Source of the DNA: Monocercomonoides exilis
Taxonomy: Eukaryota; Preaxostyla; Oxymonadida; Polymastigidae
DNA length: 64,000 bases
Direction: 5' to 3'
NCBI GenBank assembly: GCA_001643675.2
Contig: LSRY02000008.1
Span: forward strand, 436,501 to 500,500
The notes under the pieces were generated by a model that was not told where the DNA came from, did no database searches, and worked only from the letters and a program-made list of their open reading frames with translations. The translations under genes and the position numbers were made by a program. Shown piece by piece: positions 44,537 through 57,478 of the stretch. Numbering within the stretch: the first letter of the stretch is position 1; the number at the start of each line of letters is the position of its first letter.

Positions 44537-45260
44537 TGTCTTTTCACTCAGCTTCATCTGCTTCGAACCCACAAACATCCAAATAACCTCTTCTTTGTTA
44601 TTCTTCTCCCTCTTTCCTGCTCCTTCACCATTTTTAACATTGATCCATTTTTGCAAACAGCTGATGTTCTGCAACCCAAAAATATCCTTCTCTGCTTTTC
44701 TCATTGAGAAAAGATGTCTCAAAGAAACCATTTGTTCCAATAAAAAGTGAATGTCATGCAAACCTTCTCTGCATATATTCTTGATAAAATCAGAAACATC
44801 AAAAATTGCAAAGAAATATACAAAGGAATCAAACTTGTTTTTTGTTGTTTCTCAAAAAATAAACACATTTTGCAAAATAAAGAAAAATAAAATAAAAATT
44901 CTTGAGCTTTCAATTTTTCCAATTCCACAAATCTTTCATCATTCAGAAAAAAAAAAAAAAATATTAATTTTTTACCGCAAACAAGAAAGCATGCATCTTT
45001 TCCTTCTCTGTTAGCCAACCGTTCTCATTGTCAAATTCAAACAGCCTTCTCCGTCTGCCTCTTCTGTCTTCGCAATCTCTTGTTCCTTGCTTTCCATTCT
45101 TCATTGGCTCTGCCTCCATCTCTTTCCTTCTCCTTCTCATCAACCCCTTCCTTTCACTCTCTTTTCCATCTTCTTCTTTCTCTTCATTCGCTTTCTTCCT
45201 TGTCCTCCAACAATGTTGTCTTTTCTTTCTGTCCAAAGCCTTCCAATGAAAAATCGTTCA
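44537..45260 (-). CDS. Possible multi-exon hypothetical protein
   Basis: Exon-like pieces on the minus strand. A Lys/Arg-rich frame ends RRRRLFEFDNENGWLTEKEK and meets a GGTAAAAA donor at about 44977. A middle piece reads ERFVELEKLKAQEF. A piece after a TATGCAG acceptor (44773) reads GLHDIHFLLEQMVSLRHLFS, then KAEKDIFGLQNISCLQKWIN and SKQMKLSEKTKQ before a GTGAGAG donor at 44536. The pieces are protein-like, separated by AT-rich GT-AG-bounded gaps. Neither the start nor the last exon is identified, and no family is recognised. Confidence 0.35.
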
Positions 45261-45504
45261 ACATCACAGCTTTTCTGAAGGATTGTGTGTGTTTGAAATT
45301 CAAATAGAAATGCCTTCAAATTATCTCGTGCTAAATTATCTTAAAAGGGAAAGATAACGGGAAAGCTAAGTGAATTGAATTTACAAATAAATGATTCAAA
45401 CCTCTCAACAACTTCAAAGTTATTGATGCAAAAGTACTGTTTCAAGAATTATTTTTCAATTCAAAGAAACCAATGCATTTTTCGCAAATCCAATAAATTC
45501 ATAA

Positions 45505-45981
45505 TCAAAATGGGAGCATGTTCGGAGAAGAATGCTTATCGGAATGAAATTGGATGTTGATTTTGGATATTGGCAAAATCCCTGTAATCCTTTTGGCTTC
45601 TCTTGGCAAGACAAACATAACACGTGATACAAAAAAGGTGACGTTGGAAAAAAAACTAGTGGAGCACTCAAAGGCATTCTCTGTCGACGCGGATGACGTT
45701 TGTTGCGTTTTGACGAAATGATCAGCATCTCCTCCGCTGTTTGCAACAATATGGCTCTTGCAGATGAAAAGGTTCCCACTGCTGAAGCATCTGTTGGACG
45801 TATTGTCATTCTTCCGAATTTTGTTTGTTCTGGCCGTTGAGCTGTCTGGATGAATACGTGTTTGATTATTCTCCCTCCTTTCAAAAAAACCCTCGCTTAT
45901 AACCCTTTCCCCTCCGCATCTCCATCGCATGCAAAGAGCAGAGTAGTTCTTGCACTTTCCTTTTCGATGCTGAACTTGCAA
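45505..45981 (-). CDS. Uncertain ORF, two overlapping frames
   Basis: Two overlapping minus-strand frames (45981-45505 and 45884-45456) are both open for over 140 codons in a less AT-rich patch. One contains CMRWRCGGERVISEGFFERR. The other contains GTFSSARAILLQTAEEMLII, which looks more like folded protein. Only one can be right, or a frame switch near 45880 joins them. No ATG clearly decides. Unrecognised. Confidence 0.25.
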   Translation of the reverse strand: MQVQHRKGKCKNYSALCMRWRCGGERVISEGFFERRENNQTRIHPDSSTARTNKIRKNDNTSNRCFSSGNLFICKSHIVANSGGDADHFVKTQQTSSASTENAFECSTSFFSNVTFFVSRVMFVLPREAKRITGILPISKINIQFHSDKHSSPNMLPF

Positions 45982-45999
45982 TAAGGTTTTTTTTGGATT

Positions 46000-47969
46000 T
46001 TTCAGTTATCAAAGCATCTGTTATGGTTGCGCAATATTAAAAAAACTCAACATTAGCAATATTTCATTGAAAATTTTTTCAACTTTGTATTACGCATTTG
46101 TGTGCAACGACTTTATTACAGTTATGCAAATTATTCTTGCCTTTAAGAAGAATGATTTGAATTAATCAATAATTATCTTTCGAGAAAAATGTCTTTTCAA
46201 AATATCATATCAACTTGTTTCACGAAAAAGGACAAAAATCCATTTTAAATTTTCAAACACTTGTATTTAGATATTTTATTCTTCGAAGGATTTTGAAGTT
46301 CATTGTTTTCAATTGTTTGAGATTTTAAAAAAAGAAATTGTGATTAATAGAAACAAATGTTCAAAATGAGACAAATTCAAAATGGAAATTTTTTAGGATT
46401 TTCAAAAAAATAAGTGGTGAGATTTTTTGAAATATGAATTTCGAATAAGTCTTTTCATTCATTTTTTGTTTGTCCACTTGTTTGAAAGTTTCAGATTCCT
46501 TTTCAACACAAAAATGTGCAAAATGAAAAACTGAATGAAGTGAATATTAAAAATGATTTTTAAACAAAAGTCAACAATCGGAAGAAGTGAAGGACAAAAA
46601 TTAGGGATAATGGTCATTTTTTGAGAATGAAGAAAAAATTTGGTTCTTTTCTTGTTTTTATTTTTTCTCCTTTTTAACGCTTATTCATAAGTTCATTTCA
46701 AAGTCGAAACCCTATCCAATCACATCGATAACGATCAATATCGGATATCAGCACATCATTCTGTGAACAAACATTTTTTTGACACATTTTAATAAATTTC
46801 CCATCTCATAGAATCACAAAGAAATTTTTTTTTCAAAAAATACACTTTTCAAAAAAAAAAATGGTTCTTATTTCAATGGGAAATAAGTTTTTCATCTGAG
46901 AATTCAAATTTTCTAATAAATGATTTTGTCACTCTAAATGAAATGAGAAAACTCAAAAAAATAGTTATTTCCAAAATTTCAAAACGTGAATTTAACATGA
47001 ATTTCAGGAATATCAAAAAAATTTGAAAGATAAATTATTGATCATAAATATCAGCGTTGGAATTCTCTGTTTCGAACAATTTGGGATATTATCACAATCG
47101 GACATTTTCACAAAAAGTTGAGCAAAACCCGAAAGAATTTCATCCTGTTTCAATAATTTCATTTGTCATAATAATCAATAATCACATTCAATTTGGTTCA
47201 TCAATCAAAAAATGTGGATCATTCATTTTGAGTGCTTGTTCAAAAAATATCCAAAATGGTTCAAAGGCAATCAGACAATTGAATAATTTTTTGTTAAAAA
47301 TATCATTTGTTTTATATTCGGGTGAATAAGAATATCAAACATTTCGTAAGAATTTCAATTCAGGCACATAACATTTTATTATAATTGGAACATTTCATAA
47401 ATAATGATATTTATTCAATTCATATGTAATTTCGTTGGCCGGAACAAGAATCTAATCAAAATGCGCTATATTTTTATTTCCTCAGAAAATTGAACAAATG
47501 TGTTTTTTCAAAAAAAATATTTTTTTGATATAAGAAAAAAACTTATTTGAAATACTCACTTTTTGTTTGTGCATACTTTTTATTTTTTTTTCCCCAAAAA
47601 AATAAATAAAATCAAATTAATATCTTTTATTAAGTGCACATTGCCATATTAGATATCATTATTGAAATCTTCACATTTTTCGATGTGTTGAAATTTGGCT
47701 GATCCTTTTTGAAATCATGTTTTTTCTGTAAAAATATTTGGTTTGAAAATTTGTTTTGCATATTTGTCAGTGAACATATTAAAGTGATAACACCGTCTTC
47801 AAAAAAAAATGTCATTAATGCATTTAAAAATGTGCTTCATTAAACAATTGCAATTTAAAAAATACTGGAATAATAAAATTCAATTCATTGACAAACGAAA
47901 ATTAAAAATTAGAAAACCCGAAAAAAGTTATGATTACAAAAATAATCACCCATTTTCAAAGACACGTTC
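46000..47969. other. AT-rich, no gene seen
   Basis: Nearly 2 kb of very AT-rich DNA with stops in all frames up to the outer edge of the palindrome. Confidence 0.45.
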
Positions 47970-48492
47970 TTTTTGAAAATAATCACACACATGTTTATCA
48001 ATGATTTCACAGGTGTTTCTCTTCAAGTCCGCATATGCGTGAAAAAAAACGATATTTTTAACAAATAATTGAAATTACAAAGACAATATGGTTCTTATGT
48101 TACAACTGCTAATTATTATTCTTCACAAAAAAAGTGTCAAAAAACTGTTCAGGATAAATGTTGAATTAACTAAACAAGAAAAAATAGTTGAAATTTAGAA
48201 AAAAAGAAATAAAGATATAGTTTTTCATATTTGATTAATACAAACCAATCAAATAAATAAATGCAGCAACAGAATAAACTTTTTTTTAATTGGAACACAC
48301 TTGATTAATTCAGATGATGTTCGTATTTGAACCTTTCAGAAAATTATCAACGGTCGAATTTTTCCTTGCAGAATTATCTGTTGAGAAATCCATGAAGAGC
48401 TTTTTAAAGGATTGTTTTCCATTTTGCGAAATGATGGAAAAAGAAAGAACAACTTTTGAGTTAAAAAAAAAAAATCGAAACATCTCATTTCT

Positions 48493-49958
48493 TTAAACAT
48501 TCACAAAATAGTCTGAAATATTCAACGACAGTCCATGATAATATTGTCTGTTGAAAAAAATAAAAATTTCATGAAAGCTTGTGATGGTATCTTCGTATCC
48601 TTCTTCTTCCATCTTTTCAAACACTTTCCTTTTCATCTCTTTTCTTTTCGCTTCGTCAGTTGTGCGATCTTTCTTTTGTTTCAATCGAATTGAAATCTCA
48701 ATAAAAAATAACAAGAATTTATATGTTTCATATTTATTCAATGTTTGTAGCTGCATCTTCTCCAAAACTGCATTAACAGCTCCTCCTTTCAATAAGACGT
48801 CAATTTCTATCGCTTTATTATCTGCTATTTCTTTCAATAAATGAATGCATTGAAAGTTCACTTCTCTGTAATTATCCTTAGCTGCCAGAAATACCCGAAC
48901 AATACTGTTTAAAAGTCCGACAAATTCTTCATTCCACATTGTGCAAGAGAGAAAATAACGTTCCAAGGTTTTAAGCCATCTCAATAAAACAAGCTCTTCT
49001 TTCGTTTCTCTTCCTCTTTCTTCTTCTTTTCTCTTCCAATCCACACTTTTCATCAGCTCTTCTACTTCTCTTGCTGCTTCTCTCGCAAAATGCAGTTCAT
49101 TCACAATTACCCCTTCAAAGCAATCGTAGTATGGTAATCCGTTTACCAAAAACTGCCAAGATGATTGATAGGCAAGTCGAATCAAATTGTTGTGTTCTTG
49201 ATGATAAAGGATAATCTCTTTGATCTTATAACGATACAGTTCATAATCCAATATCTTATCAAAAAAAATAGATAAAAAAAAGCAAAATCAATTCAACAAA
49301 GAGAGAAAAGAAAAATCATACAAAACATTTCCCAATGTGACATATAGCAAACAACGCCATTTCTATTTCCTTTTGGGTTTCCTTGTTTCTCTTCTTGCTC
49401 GATGCAGCTTTCAGAAGGCACGGTACACAGATTGAAATCAATTCCTTTGAGAAGAAGGTACTTATACAAGCATAACTTTTACAAAGATCAGCCAGCAGCT
49501 TTTCATCCTTATCTTCTGTCTTTTCTTTTTCATTTATAATCATTTTCTCAAATCTTTTGCACAACAAAGATTTTTCAAAGAATCGATTCCACACATTTTT
49601 CAGCTCATAGCAATGCCCGATTTGCTTCAACAGAAAAATCACATTTCTCGTCGAAAGTTTCTCTTCTTTAATCATTTCGTCCATTTCATCGAACATTTCT
49701 TTTGTGAAGACAGATTTGAATTCTTCTTCCTCCATTTCATCAATTATTTCATTCATTTCAAGGATTTTCTGTCTTTGTGCATTCCCATCGCAACGTCCCA
49801 GCTCACAAAGAAATTCTTCGAAAATGATAAAATAACAAATAGAATTGGGCTTCAAATCACAGAACAATGAACAAACCTGAAAAATGCTCATTTGATGACT
49901 TCTTTTTGAACTCATCGATAGACTTATCAATAGCTCTAAAATCCTTTCTGCTTATCAT
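48493..49958 (-). CDS. NISDYFVNV family, outer left copy (A), three exons
   Basis: Exon 1 is 49958-49877 (ATG, MISRKDFRAIDKSIDEF...), intron 49876-49816 (61 bp), exon 2 49815-49322, intron 49321-49255 (67 bp), exon 3 49254-48493. Phases (1, then 0) are consistent and the product is 445 residues. Exon 2 carries the ELGRCDGNAQRQKI start and a helical Cys-containing region. Exon 3 carries Y-x-x-x-I-K-E-I-I, the A-x-Q-S-x-W box, a Glu/Lys-rich middle, FEKMEEEGYEDT and the terminal LNISDYFVNV. The predicted all-helical fold suggests an ARM-like solenoid. Exact molecular role is unknown. The mirror copy at 61186-62648 supports every splice site. Confidence 0.8.
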
Positions 49959-50439
49959 GTCCAGTGAATAACATGTTCATATTCATTCTTTTCTCAACAA
50001 AATAAACGAAAAATTCAAACATCATTTATTTTCTTTCAAGAAGCAAGTTCAACTTCAACACAAATCGCTTTGTTCTATAAAATAATTGTTTTTGCAATAA
50101 AAGTTCAACGAGACAGCAGAGCTCGGCTGAACGAGGAAAAAATAGAAAACTTTTTTGTTTCTTTTTGATCAAACTAACAGAAATTCATAATGATGATATT
50201 TTCCTTTGTCTTTTTTCATTTTGAAGCAAATGCATTCTGAGAATGCAATAGCAATCGCTTCTAAGATGCAAATGAAATTCTTCTAATATGAAAATAGAAA
50301 CGTGTTATCAAAACGATTCTTGAGGAAAAAATATTTTTCTCATTTGGATTCATCAATTCTGACTGACAAGGAGAACAAATGTTTGCATGCCTTTGTTCTG
50401 TGATCTGTTTTCAACTTGCCTTCTTTTTAACTTTCTTAT

Positions 50440-52668
50440 AAAAATGACTCGTTGAACTGTTGAAGATGAAAGAATTTAACAGTCAAAAAAGATAAGAAGG
50501 ACAAAAGAAAAGGGCAATTGTGTCAAAAGGATGCAAATGCAAAACAAACTAATTTGAAGAAAGAACCGAACAAAATTCGCCAAGCCCCAAAGAGGCAGAG
50601 AGAATTGTGTAATGAGCAAAATGGGCATTATTTGAGAGACCAACTCCAACAACAAAGCTTTATCATTTTGAAAATCAGACAAAGACACAACAAAAGAAGA
50701 AGCAGAAAATGACCTTTTTTTAACTGCGAATTATTTCACAAATACAACAGAAAAAGCGGTTTTCTTTCAGACAGAACGAGACTGAAAAAATGAAACAGCA
50801 AGAGCAACTTGGCCTTGAGAAACACAAAGATAGGGCACAAATCGCCATTTCTTAATATGCATATAAACAATGAACAGTCTTCAATGGAAGGAATTCATTT
50901 TTCTTTTTTTGGATCGCATTCAATCTGAATGAAGGAAGTGACGAATTCAATGATTCATGTTCTGATGATATTGTCTGCTCTGATGAAAGAAAAATCGAAT
51001 TATTCGATTTGTCTTGTTTGATTGAGCATTTCATGTTCAGTTGAATTAAATGGAACAGCCGAATGGATGAACAATGTCTCATCAATTGTTCCTTTTATTT
51101 CTGTATTCAACATGACTTTCCAACAGAAAAGCCTTCTTCTTCTTCTGTGTATCTTCTTTAAATCCCACTGAATATATTGTCAACCTCATCGTCATCGCTT
51201 TCTTCACCTTCTTCTTCCCCCTCAAATTCACTTATTTCCTTCTTTCTTCCTCTATTTCTCAATCACATCAACTCCATTTCTCCTTCTTCTTCAACAACTT
51301 TTCCATCAATCTCTTCGAAGATCCTTCAAATTCTTCATTTTCTTCATTTTCAACAAATTCTGTTTCTCCGAAGACAATTTCTCCGAACCCATTATATAAT
51401 TCTCTTCTTCATCCCTCAAAATATCCATCGAGCCATCTTTTGCAGTTTGCCTTCAAAAAACCCAGCAATTTTGATCGAATTTCCCATTTTTCGTCTTCTT
51501 AGCCAATTCAAAACGAAATTGAAGAATGCAAAATTTATCCTCTTTTCGCAATCAATATGAAACCTATTTGTGTTTCATCTTGATTCTTCTTCTTCGTCTT
51601 CTTCCTCTTCTTCTTCCTCATCTTCGTCTTCCTCTCATTTCTTTCCTTTCTTTCCTTTTCATTTCCTTTTTCTTTCCTTTTCAATTTGTTTCCTCTGCAG
51701 TTCAGCCATTGCAACAAATCTCCAACCTTCATTTGCTTCTGATTGGAGCAGTCTTTTGCTTTTCTTGTGTTGTCTCCATTCGACTTCACAGCTGAATCGC
51801 CTGTGATGTTACAATCAACCATCAGACATTTCAGAAATAGAACTGTTTTAATTTGACTGCCTGGCAACAACAACAGCAGCTGCTGCTGTCTCCCTCACAC
51901 AAACAATTGAATCCTCCTTCTCATCGCATGAGCTCCCACACGCTGTGGAAGCTCCCTCACATTTGAAAAAAAAATAATATTTTTGCTTCAATAATTGTTG
52001 CAATACTGGAAAGAAGATGAAAGAACACAGTGATGCTTCATTCACCTTGTTGACGGCCAAGCCTCTGAGGAGAAGAGCGAACTCAACCAGTTCCATAAAA
52101 AATGTTCGATTGAAAGCAGAATCTGATGAAATTCTCCATTTTTTTTTTAAAAAAAAAGCCATTTCTTATTTGAAAGCCGCAACGCAAGATAAACGCAGGC
52201 CAACAGCAATGCAACCAGAAATAAACAAATAAATCAAACAGTCTTCAGAGAAATTGTCCACTCTCAATGTTTGTCTGAGAAAACATGGCCGTCTTGTCTA
52301 ACGTTTGCAAACACCTCAGCGCACCCAATGCGAAGCAGCACAGCCCTTACAAATCAACACCACATCGATGCCACACAAATGAAGCATAGCAATAAAATCT
52401 CTGGATGGCTGCGCTTGAAGAGGCTGATCAAAAATATTCTGTATTTTTTCTGCAGTTGCCTGTGGCTCCGAAGAAAGCAAATTTCGAATGATAATCACCT
52501 TGATTGCTCAATATGGCTGTCCCTTCGAAGAATGAAATTCAAGTGCTGTTGGCCTGAATGTTGTTCAACTGCCAGCAAATATTCGACAATTAGATGTCTC
52601 GTAGTTGGCGTTTCTCCACTCTTTTGAAGCAAAAGCGGAATCATAAATAGAATTTCGTCGCTTTCCAT
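50440..52668 (-). CDS. ARM-like locus, left-arm copy
   Basis: Mirror image of 58490-60590, described there. An ATG at 52668 begins MESDEILFMIPLLLQKSGET. Fragments follow in order on the minus strand, ending with LSDFQNDKALLLELVSQIMP near 50.6 kb. Here the 3' end reads GLANFVRFF because a T4 run replaces T5 in the right arm. Probably multi-exon, possibly decayed. Confidence 0.4.
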
Positions 52669-53680
52669 GTCTGCCTGGCGCAGTCCGAGAAACAGGAAAA
52701 CTTTATAAATAAAACCGATATTTTGGGGCTCTCCTTTTTTTCGTTGAATTCTTGCCTGTTTTTAAGTGATTAATATCATTCCCTTGGTTGGCTAACCACT
52801 TTCCTTGCCAAAAAAATACCCCAAACTGCTCCCCCCTGCCTAGCATTCATAAATTCTACATAGTTTTGTGCAGGTTTTGTCTTTCACAAAATTCCATCCA
52901 TAAATCTTCATTTTTTAATATTACAGTAGAATTTGTATTCATCTCTTGCACCAAATAAAAATCATGCATCTTCCGTAACTTCATTTATATCCTAATTGCT
53001 ATATAATAATCAGCTCTGTTTTCATCGTATTACTCCACAAAGCGGAGATTGGCCATTTCAACAATAACTCATATTCCTGCACTTTGGAGAGGATACAGAT
53101 GGAAACATCTTCACAACATATAGAACAATGAAAATTACATACATTATGTCTTTTTGTGTTATTGATGAAATTGTTGTCTTCCCTTTTGCCATCCAATCTC
53201 CAATAATCATCAGACAGAATTCCAAAAATATTGCATTGCTTCATTTCTTGTTGTCACACATGTAATAATATTCCTAGTTCTACAAGAAATGTTCACTCAC
53301 GGAATTCTCATTCTGTGAATGGATAATTCCGTTTTTTCAAATCTGATGATCATAGAATCCATTACAAAAGATTTCAATATATTAACAGTTTTATTTCTTT
53401 GAAAATACAAGTCGAAAATGTTATCGAAAGATGGAATAGTTTGAATGAATTTATTTTTTATAGGGCTTTTGTGAGTTTTCATTTTTCATACGTTTTCTTC
53501 AATCCAATCATATTCGAACTTTCATTGTGAATATCAAAATGGCATTGCTATCTTCATCAATTTTTTTTAAAAAAAACATCTGTACATAGGAGACAGACAG
53601 CACAAAAAAGTTCAATAGTGTGCATTCATTGTTGCATTTGAATTCTGGCTTATTCTGATTAAACTATTTTCTAATAACAG

Positions 53681-55001
53681 AATTGTTTTGTGAACTGGAA
53701 GAATGTAATGAAGATGAACAAATTCAGAAAATCGAAGAAATGAATGAAATTGTTGATAGAATGAATAAGGAAGAATTTAAATCGGTTTTCAACACAGAAC
53801 TGTTCAATAAAATACACCAAATGATTGAAGAAAAGAAATTGCCATTAGAAAATGCAATTTTGGTGCTGAAGCATGCTGGTTATTACAAAGTGTTGAATAA
53901 AATATTCAAACTAGATTACAATGGAACTTCGCTGGACTATAGATTTATGAGGATGATTTTAAATAAAGAGACGAAAAATGAAGGAAAAAACGAAAAGCTT
54001 CTGATAGATATCTGTGAATGCTTTGCTTTTTTGAATGATGGAATGATCTCACCGGAATTGCTTTCAGTTTGCGTGCCTTGTTTTCTGAAATTTGCATTGA
54101 ACAAAGAGGAGAACGAGGAAACCCAAAGAGAAGTGGAAATAGCTTTGCTGGCTTTAAGTTGCATTAGCAGATTTTATGTATGAGAATTTCAATTTCATTT
54201 TTGACGTAACTGGTTTTTTTCTCTCTTTTTGATAAGAAAATGGATAAAGAACTGTATTATGATGAAATTAAAGAGATCATTGAATATCACCATGAACATC
54301 GAAACCTCACTCGACTTGCTTATCAGTCTGCTTGGCAGTTTGATATAGACCGATTATTGCTCAATTATATCATTGGCCATGCTGTTATGAATGAAATTCA
54401 TTTTGAAAAGGAGGCAACAAGAGAATTGGAAGAGCTGTTAAGAAATATGGATTGGAAGAAGAAAGAAGAGGAAATGAGCAAAGAAGAAGCGAAAGATGAG
54501 TTTATATTGATGAGATGGCTCGATGCTATTAATTATTACAATTCCTTTTGCGAATTGTGGAACGAAGAATGTGTTGAACTGATAGGAGGCATTGTTCGGG
54601 TATTTCGAGCGGCAAAGGATAATCACAGCGTTATTAGCAATCAATGCATTTATTCCTTGAGAACTGCAGCAAAAAATAAAGATGTGAAAGTTGAAGATTT
54701 ATTAAATGGAGAAGCAGTTTATGCTGTTTTGGAAGAGATGCAGCAACAAACATTGAACGATCGTACGGTAAATGAATGCTTACAATTCTTTATGAGCGTT
54801 TCAAATCGATTGGAAAAAAAGAATGAAGATGAAAGGGAAGAAGTTAAAAGAAAGTCAACAAAAATGGATACATTTGAAAAGCTGGAGGAAGAAGGATATG
54901 AAGATACCATCACCACCTTTCATAAAATATTTGATTATCTCTTTGGAAAATATTCTCTTGGAACATCGTTGAATATTTCAGATTATCTTGTGAATATTTG
55001 A
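53681..55001 (+). CDS. NISDYFVNV family, inner left copy (B), 5' exon not found
   Basis: Exon 2 starts after a TAACAG acceptor at 53681 in phase 1 (ELFCELEECNEDEQ) and runs to 54177. Intron 54178-54236 is 59 bp (GTATGA...GATAAG). Exon 3 is 54237-55001 (KMDKELYYDEIKEI ... LNISDYLVNI). Both are uninterrupted, 420 residues together. The small first exon expected from copies A and A' was not located, though it may lie within the arm region at 53.3-53.6 kb. The first 199 bases of exon 2 belong to the identical palindrome arm. The rest differs from the inner right copy by about half of residues. Confidence 0.7.
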
Positions 55002-56160
55002 GGAAATGAAATTCTTTGAATTTCATGACTCACAATTTCACTTTCTCTTTTTTCATTCATTTCACAAAACGGAACAAAAATTTATTTTCATATGTTTGCT
55101 TAAAGTGATTTTTTATCCAGATTCATCAAAATGAAGTGAAGAAACAACAACAAAAAAAAAAGATTCAATTTTTGTTTTTTCCAAATTAAATAATTAAAAT
55201 ATTATAAATCATGAATTTCTTCATTTTCTTCTTTCTTTCACCAAAGTTCTTCCCAAAATAAGTTAACAAATGATTTTGATTTCAAATTCTTCATTCATTC
55301 TTTTGATTGTTTTGAGAAAAACAACCTCTTTTCAGTTCATTGGAAACAAAAGTTTTGTTTTCGCAATGCTTCCTTTGCTTTCGAGGAATATCAGAAACCC
55401 TCAGAGAATGTTGAAAACACAACAAAAACAGCAAATAACGATGTTGATACTGCTTCAAGTGAAGAGATGCATTCAACCCAAACGCTTTCATCTGCCTGTT
55501 TATTCATTCTTCATCATTTCCATTTCCAAAAGTTAAAACAATCCGTTTGCAGCATCTGAAGGCAATATAAAACTGTTTAATTTGAAAATCGGAGAGGAGG
55601 AAGAAATTCTAATAAGAGTTTTGATGCATCCCTTGAAGATTGAGAGAGAAAGTGAGAAGAATTAAAATAAAAAACAAAATCGAATTGTTCATTTGAGAAG
55701 ATAAGCTTTTTTTGAAGAATTTGAAAAAAGAGATGCTTCTTGAATTGGAAGAAGAAGAAGAAGGAGAAAGAGAAGAAGAAGAGGAAAAAGAGGAAGAAGA
55801 AGAGGAAGAGGAGGAAAAGGAGGAAGAGGAGGAGGAAGTGGAAGGAGAAGGAGAAGAAGAGGAGCTGAAAAGCTGAGAAACACAGAGTCAGAATGCAAGA
55901 AGCAACTGAAGGCAGGCACAGATTGAAGGCACGTGAGACAGCTGCTTCGCCACTCTTCCTGCGACGAGGCAGCTGGGAGTGTGCAGAAGAGTGCCATTTC
56001 ACTAGCAAAAAGGGGGCTGAACAGTCCTCAGCCTCGAGAATTTGATGAAAAAAAAAATAAAAATATCAATAAAAACAATTGAATTATTTTTTATCATTTC
56101 GTGAAATGAATAAAAATGAAAAAGACAGTAATTGAGATTCAAAATAATATGAGTTTCATT
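55002..56160. other. Palindrome spacer, no gene seen
   Basis: Between the two inner family members. Contains a purine microsatellite (55750-55862, GAAGAGGAGG type). The symmetry axis falls near 55579. No sustained frame with protein character. Confidence 0.4.
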
Positions 56161-56163
56161 TTC

Positions 56164-57478
56164 TTAAACATTCACAAAATAATCAGAAATGCTCAACGAT
56201 AGCGTATGATAATTTTCCTTCAAAAAGTCAAAGATTTTTCGAAAACTCTCAATGCAATCTTCGTATCCCTCTTCTTCCATTTTTTCAAATGTCTTCTTTT
56301 TCGTCATTTTTCTTTTCTCTTCTTCCTTTTCATTATCTTCTTCTTCTTCTTTCCATCTCTGTGAAACATTCATAAAGAAAAACAAACAATTCCACATCAT
56401 TTCGAAACTTAATGTTGGCTGCTGAATCTCCTCCAAAAAAGCTGCAACAGCTCTTCCTCTCAACAATCCATCAACTTTCACAGTCCTGTTTCTTTATGCT
56501 CTTTGAAAAGAATAAGTGCACTGATAGCTAATTCCTCCGTAATTATCCTTCGCTGCTCGATACACCTGAACAACTCCTCCAATAAGTCCAAAAAATATTC
56601 ATTCTTCGAATGATATTTGCTAAAATATATCTCCAATGTTTCAATCCATCTTGACAAAATTAGCTCTTCCTTCGTTTCTTTCTTTCTTTCTTCTTCTTTT
56701 CTCTTCCAATCAACAGATCTTGTCAGCTCTTCCAATTCTCTTCTTGCTTCTCTCGCATAATGCAGCTCATTCACAATCATATCTTCCAAACTTTCATCAT
56801 GGAAGAATCTGCCAATCAAAAAATCGCCAAGCTGACGGATAGGCAAGCCGTGTCAGATTCTGATGCTCTTGATGATTTTGGATAATCTCTTTGAGTTCAC
56901 TCAAATATAGTTCTTGTATCATTTCCAAATTAGAAATAAATGGAGGAAAAAGCAAACATAATAAAAATGAAATAGAAATGCTCACACTTGAAATCCAATA
57001 TTGCTCAAAGCCAGCAAAGCCATTTCCACTTCGTTCTGGACTTCGTCGCTTTTCTCTTTGTTCAATGCAACTTTAAGAAGACAAGGCATGTAAGTTGAAA
57101 GAAATTCCTCAGAAGCCCACCTGTTCAACAAAAGATAGCATTAGCAAAGATCAATCAGTAGATTTTCATTCTTTTCTTCTTTTTTCTTATCTTCTTTAAA
57201 TATCATCTTTTCAATTCTTTTGTTCAACGATGAATTTCTAAAATCAAAGATCCAAATGTTTTTCAGAATCTTCAAATATCCAGCATGCTTCAGCACCAAA
57301 ATTGCATTTTCTAATGGCAATTTCTTTTCTTCAATCATTTGGTGTATTTTATTGAACAGTTCTGTGTTGAAAACCGATTTAAATTCTTCCTTATTCATTC
57401 TATCAACAATTTCATTCATTTCTTCGATTTTCTGAATTTGTTCATCTTCATTACATTCTTCCAGTTCACAAAACAATT
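56164..57478 (-). pseudogene. NISDYFVNV family, inner right copy (B'), inactivated
   Basis: Homologous to B in mirror orientation. Exon 2 (from 57478) begins identically but carries a TAA after LLIDLC (expected DICEC), then continues in frame with WASEEFLSTYMPCLLKVALN. The splice acceptor expected as GATAAG reads TTTGG. Exon 3 is broken by a frameshift after AYPSAW (about 56855) and another near 56480. All fragments down to LSISDYFVNV (56164) are recognisable. Four independent lesions make this a genuine pseudogene rather than a single sequencing error. Confidence 0.8.

Larger units (their letters stand above)
47970..53879 (+). repeat. Left arm of a 5.9-kb inverted repeat
   Basis: Matches 57280-63180 in reverse complement. 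Most of the inner part (about 50.7-53.88 kb) is essentially identical. Exceptions are a C6/C5 difference (52830 versus 58328) and a diverged acidic simple-sequence patch near 51.2 kb. The outer part is 80-95% similar by eye. Inner coordinates obey left + right = 111,159. Identity stops abruptly at 53879/57280. Confidence 0.95.

Noticed and set aside
51177-51560. Ser/Phe-rich plus-strand ORF in the left arm
   Set aside because: Complement of the acidic/basic simple-sequence part of the ARM-like locus; not maintained in the right arm.
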